A stretch of 44,295 nt of DNA from Actinospineispora acaciae DSM 45401 (GCF_000620785.1 NZ_JIAI01000030.1:1-44295), one strand, 5' to 3'; shown: positions 8,219 through 16,320, numbered from the stretch's first letter. The notes: generated by a model not told the origin, from the sequence alone. A program made the numbers and translations.

Positions 8219-9436
8219 ATGAACCTGTGGGAGGGATTCCGCGCCGCCCTGCGGGCGTTGCGGGCCAACAAGCTGCGCTCGGGCCTGACCACGCTGGGCG
8301 TCGTGATCGGGGTCGCCGCGGTCATCCTGGGCGTGGCGCTGGGCACCACGCTGGAGGCCTACTACTACCAGCTGGTCGGACCACTGGTCAGGCAGGTCAT
8401 GGTGACCAAGACGACCGGCCAGCTCGCCGGCGCCGCCCAGGTCCAGGACATCACTGAGAACGACGCGCGCGCCCTGCGCAACCAGGCCAAGGTCCCCCAT
8501 GCCGTGTCGGTGTCGACGCTGGTCAAAGGGGGCGCAACGCTGGACGCGGGCGCCGGCCAACGACGGGTGACCGCGATGGGAGTTCCCGACGACTACCTGA
8601 CCGTCGCCAACCGCAAGCTGGCGGCCGGCCGGTTCCTCGCTCCCACCGAGGCAGGTCCCGCCGTTCGAGAGATCGTTCTGGGCGCCACCCCGGTCGAGGA
8701 GCTGTTCGGCGGCAACCCGAACACCGCACTGGGCCAGCGGGTCCGACTGGCCGGCACCCCGTTCACCGTGGTCGGCACGATCACGGCGAACGGCCTGGAG
8801 GACGACACCGTGATCGTCCCCAAGCGAACCGCCCGCAGCCACCTGTTCGGCAAGGACAACGCCGTCGACCAGATCGTCGTGGAGACCAGCGACCTCACCA
8901 TGGTCCGTCAGCTCAGCGACGAGGTCACCGCCGTCCTGGACAACCAGCACAACATCACCAACCCGTCCCGGCGCGACTTCGAGGTCCTCAACTTCCAGTA
9001 CGAGATCGAGCAGGACATCAAGTTCCTCACCGGCCTCCGGGCGGCCATCGCGACGATCGGGGCAATCTCGCTGCTCGTCGGCGCGATCGGGATCGCCAAC
9101 ATCATGCTGGTCTCCGTCGCCGAACGGATCAAGGAGATCGGGATCCGCAAGGCGGTCGGCGCCACCCGAGGCGCCGTCCTACGGCAGTTCCTGACCGAGT
9201 CGGTCATGCTCACCGCCACCGGAGGCCTGACCGGCGTCGTCCTCGGCGTGGCCGTGACCGAGGTGGCGGCCCTGCTCATCCCACATGCGCTGCCCGACCT
9301 CCCATCCCCAGCCGCATCACCCACCTGGTCACTCATCGCGTTCGCGGTCAGCGTCCTGGTCGGCATCCTCGCCGGCGGCTACCCCGCCTATCGCGCCGCC
9401 CGACTACACCCCCTCGACGCGCTACGCCACCAATAG
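8219..9436 (+). CDS. MacB/FtsX-type ABC transporter permease
   Basis: This 405-residue protein is the third MacB-like permease of the region and the closest relative of the one before it. It has the anchor helix LRANKLRSGLTTLGVVIGVA, a MacB-like core with VRLAGTPFTVVGTITANG, the FtsX motif GAIGIANIMLVSVAERIKEI and the end GGYPAYRAARLHPLDALRHQ. The ATG at 8219 is preferred over the GTG at 8204 because GGGGAA lies 10 bases before it and the paralogues start at the same place. It ends 109 bp before the convergent STAS gene, with a hairpin between. No partner ATPase or membrane-fusion protein is seen. Confidence 0.85.
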   Translation: MNLWEGFRAALRALRANKLRSGLTTLGVVIGVAAVILGVALGTTLEAYYYQLVGPLVRQVMVTKTTGQLAGAAQVQDITENDARALRNQAKVPHAVSVSTLVKGGATLDAGAGQRRVTAMGVPDDYLTVANRKLAAGRFLAPTEAGPAVREIVLGATPVEELFGGNPNTALGQRVRLAGTPFTVVGTITANGLEDDTVIVPKRTARSHLFGKDNAVDQIVVETSDLTMVRQLSDEVTAVLDNQHNITNPSRRDFEVLNFQYEIEQDIKFLTGLRAAIATIGAISLLVGAIGIANIMLVSVAERIKEIGIRKAVGATRGAVLRQFLTESVMLTATGGLTGVVLGVAVTEVAALLIPHALPDLPSPAASPTWSLIAFAVSVLVGILAGGYPAYRAARLHPLDALRHQ

Positions 9437-9461
9437 ACGCGGTCGGCCAGGTTCGGCCACC

Positions 9462-9488
9462 CCGGCCCCATCGCTCGGCAGGGGCCGG
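9462..9488. terminator. Hairpin between convergent genes
   Basis: CCGGCCCC and GGGGCCGG are perfect 8-bp arms around an 11-base loop, 25 bp after the permease stop and before the end of the convergent STAS gene. There is no T-run, as is common in high-GC actinomycetes. It can serve both strands. Confidence 0.5.
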
Positions 9489-9545
9489 CCCGTGCGATGC
9501 CGACGCGGTGATCAACCTCGTCGGCACGCCGGGTCGACGGGCGAG

Positions 9546-9926
9546 CTAGGGCTGGTCGGCGGTCTCGGGCCGGTAGCCGCGCCGAGGGGGCAGCTGGCCG
9601 CCGCGCCAACCGGGCAAGGCGTCCAGGGCGCCGACCGCATCGCGAAGCTCCGCGCGCAGCCGCTCGTCGGCACCGGTCAGCATGAGGTCGCCGCCGCTTG
9701 CGCAGAGCTGACTCCGCACCCATGCCAGCGTTCGCGCCAGGCTCGGTTCGTAGCTGGTCACACCCGAAAGATCCAAACGCACCTCGATCGCGCCGGCCGC
9801 GCGCCAACCGGCAAGCTCGGCCCGCACCCGGGCGATCCCCGCCCGGTCCAGCCGGCCGTCAACACTGACCGCGGCATAGGCATGAATTCGTGGCGTTGTA
9901 TCGATCCCCGGCTCCGCGATGTTCAT
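9546..9926 (-). CDS. STAS-domain protein
   Basis: The 126-residue product contains a STAS domain of the type found in anti-sigma-factor antagonists: RIHAYAAVSVDGRLDRAGIARVRA, then EVRLDLSGVTSYEPSLARTLAWV, and a later GGDLMLTGADERLRAEL segment. In classical antagonists a Ser follows D-S/G in the middle motif; here the sequence LSGVTSYEP has Thr and Ser nearby, so a phosphorylation site is possible but not certain. No anti-sigma factor or sigma gene is adjacent. The ATG at 9926 has AAGGAG 11 bases upstream; an upstream ATG at 9962 adds only a low-quality Arg/Cys stretch. Confidence 0.7.
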   Translation of the reverse strand: MNIAEPGIDTTPRIHAYAAVSVDGRLDRAGIARVRAELAGWRAAGAIEVRLDLSGVTSYEPSLARTLAWVRSQLCASGGDLMLTGADERLRAELRDAVGALDALPGWRGGQLPPRRGYRPETADQP

Positions 9927-10346
9927 CGACACCGCGCTCCTTCCACATCGGGCCGAGCGCATACCCTCCAGTCGCTCTCCGCTCGCACGAGCGCGCGCCC
10001 AGCCTCACGTGCGAGCCCCGACGTTAGGCCGGTAGAGCTACGACCGTTACCGCCGAACGAGCCACCCCCCGATCGACGTACACCGCCGCCGAGGACGCAC
10101 CCAACCCCGCGGTGCGTCGGCCGGACCTTCGCCCCTACTCCTGGACGAACGCCGCGCGGAACCCAGTTCGGCGAGCGCCTTCGCGATCCTGACGTCCAGG
10201 CCACGACGCGGCCGGCGGCCACCGACCTGTCGACCGCGATCAACTCGAGCGTCGAGGAGATCGGCCGGAGGGCACGACCCGGCGCCGCGCGGGAGCAGGA
10301 CGACGCGCAGCGCCCGGCATCGTAGACAGGGCGGCGGCCTCGCGAT
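9927..10346. other. Intergenic region without recognised gene
   Basis: About 420 bp upstream of the STAS gene. Open frames here have compositions typical of GC-rich noise (Arg, Pro and Ser rich), and I recognise no domain, RNA or clear operator. The STAS promoter is presumably at the left end. Confidence 0.5.
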
Positions 10347-10510
10347 CTAGGCGAGGGAGAGGAACAGCTTCTCCAGCTTGGCCGGGTCGACCTGGCTTTG
10401 TTCGCCGTTGGCGATGCATTGCTGCAGGCCAGAGGCGATGATGGCGAATCCGGCCTCGTCGACTGCGCGGGATACGGCGGCGAGCTGGCGGCTACCACCC
10501 GGGTGGCTTC
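10347..10510 (-). other. Residual coding-like frame downstream of the NlpC/P60 gene
   Basis: One minus-strand frame ends with AVDEAGFAIIASGLQQCIAN and DPAKLEKLFLSLA before a stop at 10347. Composition and amphipathic pattern look like genuine protein, yet no ATG, GTG or TTG in this frame begins it separately from the overlapping upstream gene. It may be the true C-terminus of the NlpC/P60-like gene after a frameshift near 10500, or the tail of a deleted gene. I do not recognise the sequence. Confidence 0.3.
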
Positions 10511-11166
10511 GGAACCGACAGTGGATCTTGCGAGGGAACCTGCACGGCGATCTCCCCGCCCAGCTCCGCTCCCCCGGCCAACTCAAGACGATCACCGCTC
10601 CAGAACCGGCCGGCGTCGTACCAGCCCGGCCGGCGGTTGCCGGGCAACAGCCCCATAGCCTCATAGGTGACGGCGACGATCTCCGCGCAGTACGCGGTCT
10701 CCAGAGTGAGGTCGCCGCGGTGTCGATGCTTCCTACTCGGCAGCCGGCCACGCAGCCACCGGGACGCCAGTCGTGCCGTCGACGGGAACGGGGTCCCGTC
10801 CAGCCGCGCGATCGTGCGCAGGACAGCGTCCTCCATCTCGCCGGTGACCGGGCCGTCGAGCTGACGTAACCACACCCGCTGCCGGTACTTCGTAGCCCAC
10901 ACGACCACCGCCTCACGCAGGTCGTGCAACTGCGCGCCACGCTGGTGCACGCCGGACCACAGATCCGGCAAGGAGCGGCCCAGCTCGGCATGCCACATCA
11001 ACGCCGGCAAATCCTCGATCACCACAGACATCCCGACGTGGTTGACCGGGCTGTTCGTCGTGGCCCGGATGACCCGATCGGCCGCGGTGTGACCTCGGAA
11101 CAACCAGACGTCACCGGTACGCGTCACCTCGACGGCGTCATCGAGATCAAGCTCCGCGCCCGGCAT
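10492..11166 (-). CDS. YiiX/YebB-like permuted NlpC/P60 protein
   Basis: The 224-residue product looks like the circularly permuted papain-like family (YaeF/YiiX type). Early in the protein GDVWLFRG is followed by TNSPVNHVGMSVVIEDL, which carries the expected His; late in the protein ETAYCAEIVAVTYEAMGLL carries the expected Cys. Relatives are thought to act as hydrolases on amides, perhaps acyl or peptidoglycan substrates; the substrate here is unknown. The ATG at 11166 is 17 bp from the divergent small gene, so the two promoters must overlap or be leaderless. The C-terminus may be altered by a frameshift, because the adjacent frame continues with protein-like sequence. Confidence 0.65.
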   Translation of the reverse strand: MPGAELDLDDAVEVTRTGDVWLFRGHTAADRVIRATTNSPVNHVGMSVVIEDLPALMWHAELGRSLPDLWSGVHQRGAQLHDLREAVVVWATKYRQRVWLRQLDGPVTGEMEDAVLRTIARLDGTPFPSTARLASRWLRGRLPSRKHRHRGDLTLETAYCAEIVAVTYEAMGLLPGNRRPGWYDAGRFWSGDRLELAGGAELGGEIAVQVPSQDPLSVPKPPGW

Positions 11167-11183
11167 CGCCCTAGCCTAGAAAG

Positions 11184-11387
11184 ATGAACCGGTGGAAGCT
11201 GGTAGGCCTGGCCGGAGTCGTCGGAGTCGCCGCGACCGGAGTCATGATCGCGCGTGAGCACCGACGCCGCCACGCCTACACCCCCGACGAGATCCGCGAA
11301 CGGCTGCACACTCGCCTCGCTCAGGCACCATCCCAACCCGCCACCAACACGCACAACGACCCGACGCCACCATCAAATAGACACTGA
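11184..11387 (+). CDS. Small single-helix membrane protein
   Basis: This 67-residue product has one N-terminal membrane helix (WKLVGLAGVVGVAATGVMIA) followed by a basic patch REHRRRHAYTPDEIRERLH and a Thr/Pro/Asn-rich tail. The helix plus YTPDEIRERL pattern is that of small conserved actinobacterial proteins of unknown function. The ATG lies only 17 bp from the start of the divergent NlpC/P60-like gene with no ribosome site visible, so a leaderless message is plausible. Confidence 0.65.
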   Translation: MNRWKLVGLAGVVGVAATGVMIAREHRRRHAYTPDEIRERLHTRLAQAPSQPATNTHNDPTPPSNRH

Positions 11388-11451
11388 CACGACAAACTCG
11401 GAATCGAACACGACCGAACGAACACACGAAACCCGGCCGACGCCGAGACGC

Positions 11452-12277
11452 TCACCTCACCTGGGTGAGGTCCGCCCTGACCACCGCAACCGGGCACGGC
11501 GCGCGGTGCAGCACGGCGTGGCTCACCGAGCCGAACATCAGGCCGGCCAGGTGCCCACGCCCACGCGAGCCCACCACCAGCAGCTGCGCGCGGTCAGCAC
11601 GGTCGACCAGGGCGTGCGCGGCGAGGCCACGCAGGACCAGCCGCCGGACCTGGCCGTCGGGATACTTCCCGGTCCACCCGGCCAGCCGCTCGGCCAGCAG
11701 CTCCCGCTCGCCGGTCTCGAGGGCCTCCCAGTCGATCAGCGGTGATACCCGGGAGTCGAACATCAGGTCGGACCAGGTGTGCACGGCTACCAGCGGTACG
11801 CCGCGCACGGACGCGGCCTCGTAGGCGAACGCGACGGCCGCCTCGCTGTCCGGCGAGCCGTCGACACCCACCAGCACCGGGAGCTCCGCCGACGAGCGAT
11901 CCCGCTCGGCGCCCCGAACGACGACGACCGGACACGCCGCGTGCGCGGCCAGTGAGACGGCCACCGACCCGACCAACCGGCACCGGGTGACCGTCCACCA
12001 CGTCCCGCTCGACCCGTAACTCGGGGGCGATCCGCTCGACCACCGCCGAGGCCGCGCCGAGCTGGTCACCGATCAGGCGCAGCATCAGCTCCCGGTGGCC
12101 TCCCGTGCCCAGCGCGTCGCCCACGGGCAGCACCTCCGACCAACCGAACGCGTTGACCAGCCGCACCGCCAGCCCCCGACGGCGCGCCTCCTCGGCCGCC
12201 CACCGGACCGCGGCCAGCGCGAACTCCGACCCGTCGACACCGACCACAACCGCGCGCCCCACCATCGACGACGGCAT
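11452..12277 (-). pseudogene. Tandem universal stress protein, first domain broken
   Basis: A two-domain Usp is encoded in two frames. The first begins MPSSMVGRAVVVGVDGSEFA and runs through RWAAEEARRRGLAVRLVNAF to RVERDVVDGHPVPV. A deletion near 11975-11985 removes about 24 codons, including the first ATP-binding GxxG stretch, and changes frame. The second frame resumes at LVGSVAVSLAAHAACPVVVV and includes a full second domain with LVGVDGSPDSEAAVAFAYEA and the nucleotide motif VVGSRGRGHLAGLMFGSVSH. A strong AAGGAGG before the ATG at 12277 fixes the start. Usp proteins of this type are DosR-regulated in mycobacteria. If the break is real, the C-terminal domain alone could be made only from an internal start. 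Confidence 0.8.
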
Positions 12278-12595
12278 CGCGCCTCCTCCTTCACCGCTCT
12301 CGCACCCGACCGTCGCATCAGCGACTGCAGGCGAACTGCGGCTCACGGCCCGGATTCGGAGGACCTTCGGCCGGTGCATCTACTTCCCCGAGGCCGCCGA
12401 CGGTGGCGACGGACATGACCATCGACGCCGACCCCCGGCCGGAGGCGACCACGGTCCCGGGGCCGCCGGCACCCCGCCCGAGGCCCTCGGGCTCGTGGCA
12501 CCGGCCTGGGCGGACACGGCCCACGCCCACCGCTCGCGATGCGGTCGGCCACCGTGAGCCGGCGGCCGACCGCATGCCGGATCCCCCGGCTCGTG
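12278..12595. other. Gap between usp and hsp20
   Basis: A 318-bp gap without recognised gene. Its short frames have no family resemblance. On the minus strand it must contain the usp promoter. GGACCTTCGGCC at 12361-12372, about 90 bp upstream of the usp start, resembles a degenerate DosR-type box. Confidence 0.4.
12361..12372. promoter_or_regulatory. Weak DosR-like box upstream of usp
   Basis: GGACC-TTC-GGCC shares the GGACC half and spacing with the better site at 1751-1765. It is near-palindromic and about 85-95 bp upstream of the usp start. The match is short, so this is tentative. Confidence 0.25.
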
Positions 12596-13054
12596 TCACT
12601 TCCCCTTGTTGATAGCGATCTTGGTGGGCTCCCGGCCGGCCACCGAAGCCGGAACCGGAACCCGGACCTCCAGGATGCCGTCGCGGTAGCTCGCGGTGAT
12701 CCGCGACTCCTCGACACCCTCGGGCAGCGGCAACGTGCGGGTGAGCCGACCGTAGCTCAACTCGTGACGCACGTACCCCTTGTCCTTCGACTCCTCCTCG
12801 ATCCGACGCTCGGCATCGATCCGCAGCATCCCCTCCGACACCGACAGCACGACATCCTTGTCCGGATCGATACCGGGCAGCTCGGCCCGGACCACGATCG
12901 TCTCACCGTCGCGGTACTCATCGACTCGGATCAGGTCCTCACCGGGCCAATCCCAGGCCAACCCGAACGGCCTATGCATCGGCAACGACCGCATCCACTC
13001 GTCGAACCACGAACTCAAATCCGTTGCACGCGCTCGACGCGCCAGCATCGCCAC
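12596..13054 (-). CDS. Hsp20/alpha-crystallin small heat shock protein (Acr/HspX-like)
   Basis: The 152-residue product is an ATP-independent holdase chaperone. The alpha-crystallin domain runs from about IRVDEYRDGETIVVRAELPG to the hallmark ITASYRDGILEVRVPVP; the segment VRAELPGIDPDKDV is close to mycobacterial Acr/HspX. The C-terminal I-x-I anchor is present as KIAIN. The N-terminal 45 residues are Trp-rich (LSSWFDEWMRSLPM), as in oligomerising Hsp20 proteins. A GTG at 13054 is chosen because GGGAGG lies 6 bases before it; an ATG two codons later would be 12 bases away. In mycobacteria this gene is a main DosR target, next to Acg- and Usp-type genes as here. Confidence 0.9.
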   Translation of the reverse strand: MAMLARRARATDLSSWFDEWMRSLPMHRPFGLAWDWPGEDLIRVDEYRDGETIVVRAELPGIDPDKDVVLSVSEGMLRIDAERRIEEESKDKGYVRHELSYGRLTRTLPLPEGVEESRITASYRDGILEVRVPVPASVAGREPTKIAINKGK

Positions 13055-13810
13055 GCTGAACCTCCCATCGGCTGTTATCACTGACCCCCCGAGCCTGCTC
13101 GCCCACGCCAAAACCGGTCAGGGCCGTTCGTCACCACCTAGGCGGGAACCTGGTCAATGAACGCCCGGTGATCGTTGGTGGAGGCCAAGCCGGGCCGCTC
13201 GGGCGAGGTCTTTCGGGCTCGCACGACGTGACCTTCAACCCTGTGTGCGGCCGCGCCCCGCGCGCATGCTTGTTCGCGTCGGCTCACGCAGAGAACCGAG
13301 CCGGCACCGACCTCGACCGCCACCCCCTCGGCAGTCGGGAAGCGCGATCGGGCAAGCGGTACACAGCGTCCAGGCTCGCCCGATCGTGCGGTGCCGATGG
13401 CTGGACCCGCCACCGGTCGCTGGGGAGCCGTCCGAGGTGAACGGTATTGGTACTTCCTGGTATCGAACGTTGCGCAGTTCGACCGCTCGACAGCAGCGTC
13501 CATCGAGATTAGCCCGGGGCTGTTCAAGATCACGAGGCAGGCAGAGCACCATGACGCCCGCCAAGACGGGATCAAGCTGTAGCGCCAACGAATGCGGCCA
13601 CGCTCGCTGCCATGGCCAGGTGGCCGTCGTTCGGAGTCGGACCAGCGATCGTGGCGTCGGTGTCGAGTCCGGCAAGCGCGTATGTCCGTGGGGCCACCGC
13701 TATGTCCTATCCGATCTCACTGATGACCACAGGGGCTCGCCGTCTGTGGGCCAGGTGTGGGACAGACACAGCATCGCTGCCTAAACGTCCTGGTCAGCCG
13801 GCGATTGGCG

Positions 13811-13859
13811 CTGCCCTCCGAAGGCGGGAGCGCAGGTTCGAATCCTGCCGAGGGCACCA
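13811..13859 (+). pseudogene. tRNA-Arg(CCG) 3' fragment with CCA
   Basis: The anticodon arm CTGCC-CTCCGAA-GGCGG (anticodon CCG), variable loop GAGC, T arm GCAGG-TTCGAAT-CCTGC, acceptor strand CGAGGGC and ACCA follow each other exactly as in a tRNA-Arg gene. The expected 5' acceptor strand GCCCTCG is not found upstream (AACGTCC is at that distance), so only the 3' part is preserved. Such fragments are typical att remnants of elements that integrate at tRNA 3' ends. A weak D-arm-like pairing (GTCA/TGGC) exists just before. Confidence 0.75.
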
Positions 13860-14343
13860 ACCTGCGCCGAGAGGTGACGGCCCAGACGGCCCCGGTGCGA
13901 GCGAACACCTATGTTCCGTCACGCGGGCAGGCGCTGTCACCGACCAGCCCGACACTGTTCAGGCACCTCAGAACCAGCCTGCGTCGCCCGCGGCCTCAAG
14001 GTTGCCGAGCTCGGCGACGTTCGTCGGGACCGAACAGCTCGGATCATGGCGGGCCGCCTAACAGGCAATGTCGGCGGCGACCACAGCATCCGTCGCATCG
14101 CGATCAGCGCTACCTACGCCTCGCATCAGTGGCGCGTCATCGGTCTGCGCACTCGCCGCGTTGCATATGACTCGCGGCGGCTGCCCCGGGCGAACACAGA
14201 CCGACCAGACGATCTTGCTCGGGCGTGAGTGCGTCATCTCGGGCGCGTCCCGGGCACCACTACGTCCACAATGGACGGGCTGTATACGAAGTGCAGACTC
14301 CAGAACAGAGACGCAGGTCGGACGAGCGCCGACCGTAGACTGT

Positions 14344-14389
14344 TGGGTGCGCCGCCAGGGGCTAGAACCCCGAACCCAGTGGTTAAGAG
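14344..14389 (-). pseudogene. tRNA-Lys(CTT) 3' fragment
   Basis: Read on the minus strand, CTCTTAA (anticodon loop, CTT), CCACTGGG, then TTCGGGGTTCTAGCCCCTG and GGCGGCGCACC match the second half of an actinobacterial tRNA-Lys(CTT) gene with a few changes (T-loop TTCTAGC instead of TTCGAGT; one extra C in the CCA end). The D arm and 5' acceptor are missing. Confidence 0.7.
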
Positions 14390-14435
14390 CCAGCGTCCCT
14401 GGGGCTACGGTCAACGTCCAGCCACGTCCGGCGTT

Positions 14436-14474
14436 CTCCAGAGGCGGAGCGCAGTTCCGAAGGCACCAGCCTGA
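14436..14474 (+). repeat. Degenerate second copy of the tRNA-Arg 3' end
   Basis: CTCCAGAGGCGG, AGCGCAG, TTC, CGAAGGCACCAGCCTGAG follows the order of the fragment at 13811-13859 and its right flank (ACCAACCTGCG), with a loss of about 9 bases in the T arm. The two copies are in direct orientation about 0.6 kb apart, as for the two ends of a small decayed integrated segment. Confidence 0.5.
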
Positions 14475-14577
14475 GTCGACGCCGCCATCGATGCGTGACG
14501 CTACCTCGCGCCTATTCCTTCGCCCGCCGGTGACGTAGCGACAAGTGCCAGGTCCCGGACCTGCGGTGATGTGGCTT

Positions 14578-14600
14578 GTGGTCGCTATGTGGTCGCACCC
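14578..14600 (+). repeat. Candidate integrase arm-type repeat, upstream copy
   Basis: GTGGTCGC-TAT-GTGGTCGCACCC holds two tandem GTGGTCGC units 77 bp before the integrase start. An inverted copy lies downstream of the integrase at 16009-16032. Confidence 0.55.
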
Positions 14601-14676
14601 GGGCGCACGCTGATCAGATCCCCGCGTCACCAACCACGCGCGGGGTCGTCCCACCGGAGCCGCCAAGGAGACGATC

Positions 14677-15897
14677 ATGATCAGGAACTCGAACCGAGGC
14701 CGTGTCTACCGCCGCTGCGCCTGCCGCGACACCGCCGGCAAACAGTTGGGTGCGCGCTGCCCGCTGCTGGCCAACCGGCGCCATGGCCGATGGGCGTTCG
14801 CCGTCGACCTACCCAGCCTGTCGGGTTGGCGGCACACCATGCGCCGCTGCGGCTACCCCACCCAGGCCGACGCCCGCGCCGCGCTGCGCCACGTCCTGGC
14901 GTGCGAGCGCGCCGGCGTGCATCTCGATGACCGGCAAACCGTCGGTGACTACCTGACCGACTGGTTGGCGGGCAAGGCCATGGCTCTCAAGCCCACCACC
15001 CTGGCCCGCTACCACGACTACATCACCAAAGACCTGGCCCCCGCTCTCGGCGCGATCCGGCTCGAGGAGCTCACCCACCACCACCTCGCCGGGTTCATCC
15101 GCGACCAACTCGCCGCCGGCCGTGGCCCGATCACCCTGCGCCGCTGCGTGGCCACCCTGTCCAGCGCGCTCAACGACGCGGTCCGGCAACGCCGCCTGGC
15201 ACATAATCCGACCCGCTATACTCGGGTCCCTCGACCGCCACGCCGCGAGCGCGTCTGCTGGACACCCGCCCAAGCCGTAGTGTTCCTGCGCCACTGCGCC
15301 AGCATCCGCGACCCACTCACCGAGCTGTATGAGGTGATCATGGGCACCGGCATGCGTAAGGGCGAAGCGCTCGCCCTGCACTGGGCCGACGTCGACCTGG
15401 CCGAGCGCATGCTGTTCGTCCGCTACACCCTGTCCAACGTCAACAACACCACACCGGTGTTCACCACTCCCAAAACCCGCACCAGCTACGCCTGGATCGG
15501 CCTCTCCCACCGGGTCGTGCGCGCACTCGAGAGGCAGGCCGATCGACAGCGCCTTCAGCGTCTCGCCGCCGGACCAGCCTGGGCTGAGCGAAACCTGGTG
15601 TTCACCCGCGCCACCGGCCGCCCACTCCGACCCGAATACGTCGTGCGGCACCTGCACAAGCTCACCGACGCCGCCGAACTGCCGCGTATCCGGGTGCACG
15701 ACCTGCGCCATTTCGCCGCCACCACCATGCTGTCCTCACACGTCCCCCTCGCCATGGCGTCGAAAACGATGCGGCACTCGACCTTGTCCACCACGACCGA
15801 GATCTACGGCCATTTACTCCGCCACGTCGCCTACCAGGCCGTCGACGCGATCGACACCGCCCTCACCACCGCCGAACACCACACCCAGGCCGCCTGA
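14677..15897 (+). CDS. int: Tyrosine site-specific integrase
   Basis: This 406-residue recombinase would integrate and excise a mobile element. A Cys-rich N-terminal stretch (CAC at residues 14-16 and C28) precedes an arm-binding region, a core-binding domain (about 85-180) and the catalytic domain. All catalytic residues are present: R227 (TGMRKGE), K266 (TTPKTRTS), H341 and R344 (HDLRH), H367 (MRHST) and nucleophile Y377 (EIYGH). The length is normal for integrases of actinomycete integrative elements. No xis, rep or transfer gene is adjacent, so it is an orphan. It sits 256 bp from the 3' end of tRNA-Pro, the usual position relative to an attachment site. The ATG at 14677 is preceded by AAGGAG. 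Confidence 0.9.
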   Translation: MIRNSNRGRVYRRCACRDTAGKQLGARCPLLANRRHGRWAFAVDLPSLSGWRHTMRRCGYPTQADARAALRHVLACERAGVHLDDRQTVGDYLTDWLAGKAMALKPTTLARYHDYITKDLAPALGAIRLEELTHHHLAGFIRDQLAAGRGPITLRRCVATLSSALNDAVRQRRLAHNPTRYTRVPRPPRRERVCWTPAQAVVFLRHCASIRDPLTELYEVIMGTGMRKGEALALHWADVDLAERMLFVRYTLSNVNNTTPVFTTPKTRTSYAWIGLSHRVVRALERQADRQRLQRLAAGPAWAERNLVFTRATGRPLRPEYVVRHLHKLTDAAELPRIRVHDLRHFAATTMLSSHVPLAMASKTMRHSTLSTTTEIYGHLLRHVAYQAVDAIDTALTTAEHHTQAA

Positions 15898-15902
15898 GAC
15901 CA

Positions 15903-15915
15903 CCACGCGACCACC
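15903..15915 (-). repeat. Single arm-type motif after the integrase
   Basis: CACGCGACCACCC, just after the integrase stop, differs by one base from the TGCGACCAC unit repeated at 16009-16032. It may be a third binding site. Confidence 0.35.
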
Positions 15916-16008
15916 CCACAACCACATCACCGCAGCGTGAGCAGGCAAAACACCAGGCCACCACACGATCGACCCCTCACCGAGGACGCCACCCGACGAC
16001 AGCTGGTC

Positions 16009-16032
16009 GGGATGCGACCACCATGCGACCAC
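16009..16032 (-). repeat. Candidate integrase arm-type repeat, downstream copy
   Basis: GGGATGCGACCACC followed by ATGCGACCAC is two tandem TGCGACCAC units, the inverted counterpart of the pair at 14578-14600. It lies between the integrase and the tRNA-Pro, about 120 bp from the tRNA 3' end, where arm-type sites are expected in an attachment site. Confidence 0.55.
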
Positions 16033-16097
16033 GTTCACCCGTGTGAGTGGTCACGACGGCGGCCACCGAGATCACCACAGCCGATCACGCGGACATG

Positions 16098-16140
16098 AAA
16101 AAAGGCCCGCTGACCTGGGCTTCTGCCCAGCCAGCCGGCC
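16098..16140 (-). terminator. Intrinsic terminator after tRNA-Pro
   Basis: On the minus strand a GC-rich imperfect stem (GGCCGGCTGGCTGGGC with GCCCAGGTCAGCGGGCC) closes on the loop AGAA and is followed by six T. It is 14 bp past the tRNA-Pro 3' end. Confidence 0.85.
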
Positions 16141-16153
16141 TTCTTCACCACCG

Positions 16154-16227
<74 letters not shown>

Positions 16228-16320
16228 ATTGCCCCCCGTGGGGCAACGGTAGCCTACCGCGTGCGCGATCGGCGTGGACAACCGGTCGTGGCGACCCCTC
16301 GAACACCTAGTAGCGCGCGA

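Larger units (their letters stand above)
13055..14676. other. Noncoding scar with tRNA fragments
   Basis: About 1.6 kb with no convincing gene. Base composition is visibly lower in GC than in the flanks, and frames are short and Arg/Ser rich. It holds 3' pieces of two different tRNA genes and a decayed copy of one of them, all upstream of an integrase. It looks like a repeated integration and excision site. Confidence 0.6.

Noticed and set aside
12403..12612. Small plus-strand frame between usp and hsp20
   Set aside because: Pro/Arg-rich with no family resemblance; overlaps the hsp20 end.
13138..13675. Minus-strand frames of about 145 codons in the tRNA scar
   Set aside because: No recognisable domain, two competing overlapping frames and no ribosome site.
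13784..13859. Complete functional tRNA-Arg
   Set aside because: A D-arm-like pairing can be drawn, but the 5' acceptor strand does not pair with CGAGGGC, so I call it a fragment.
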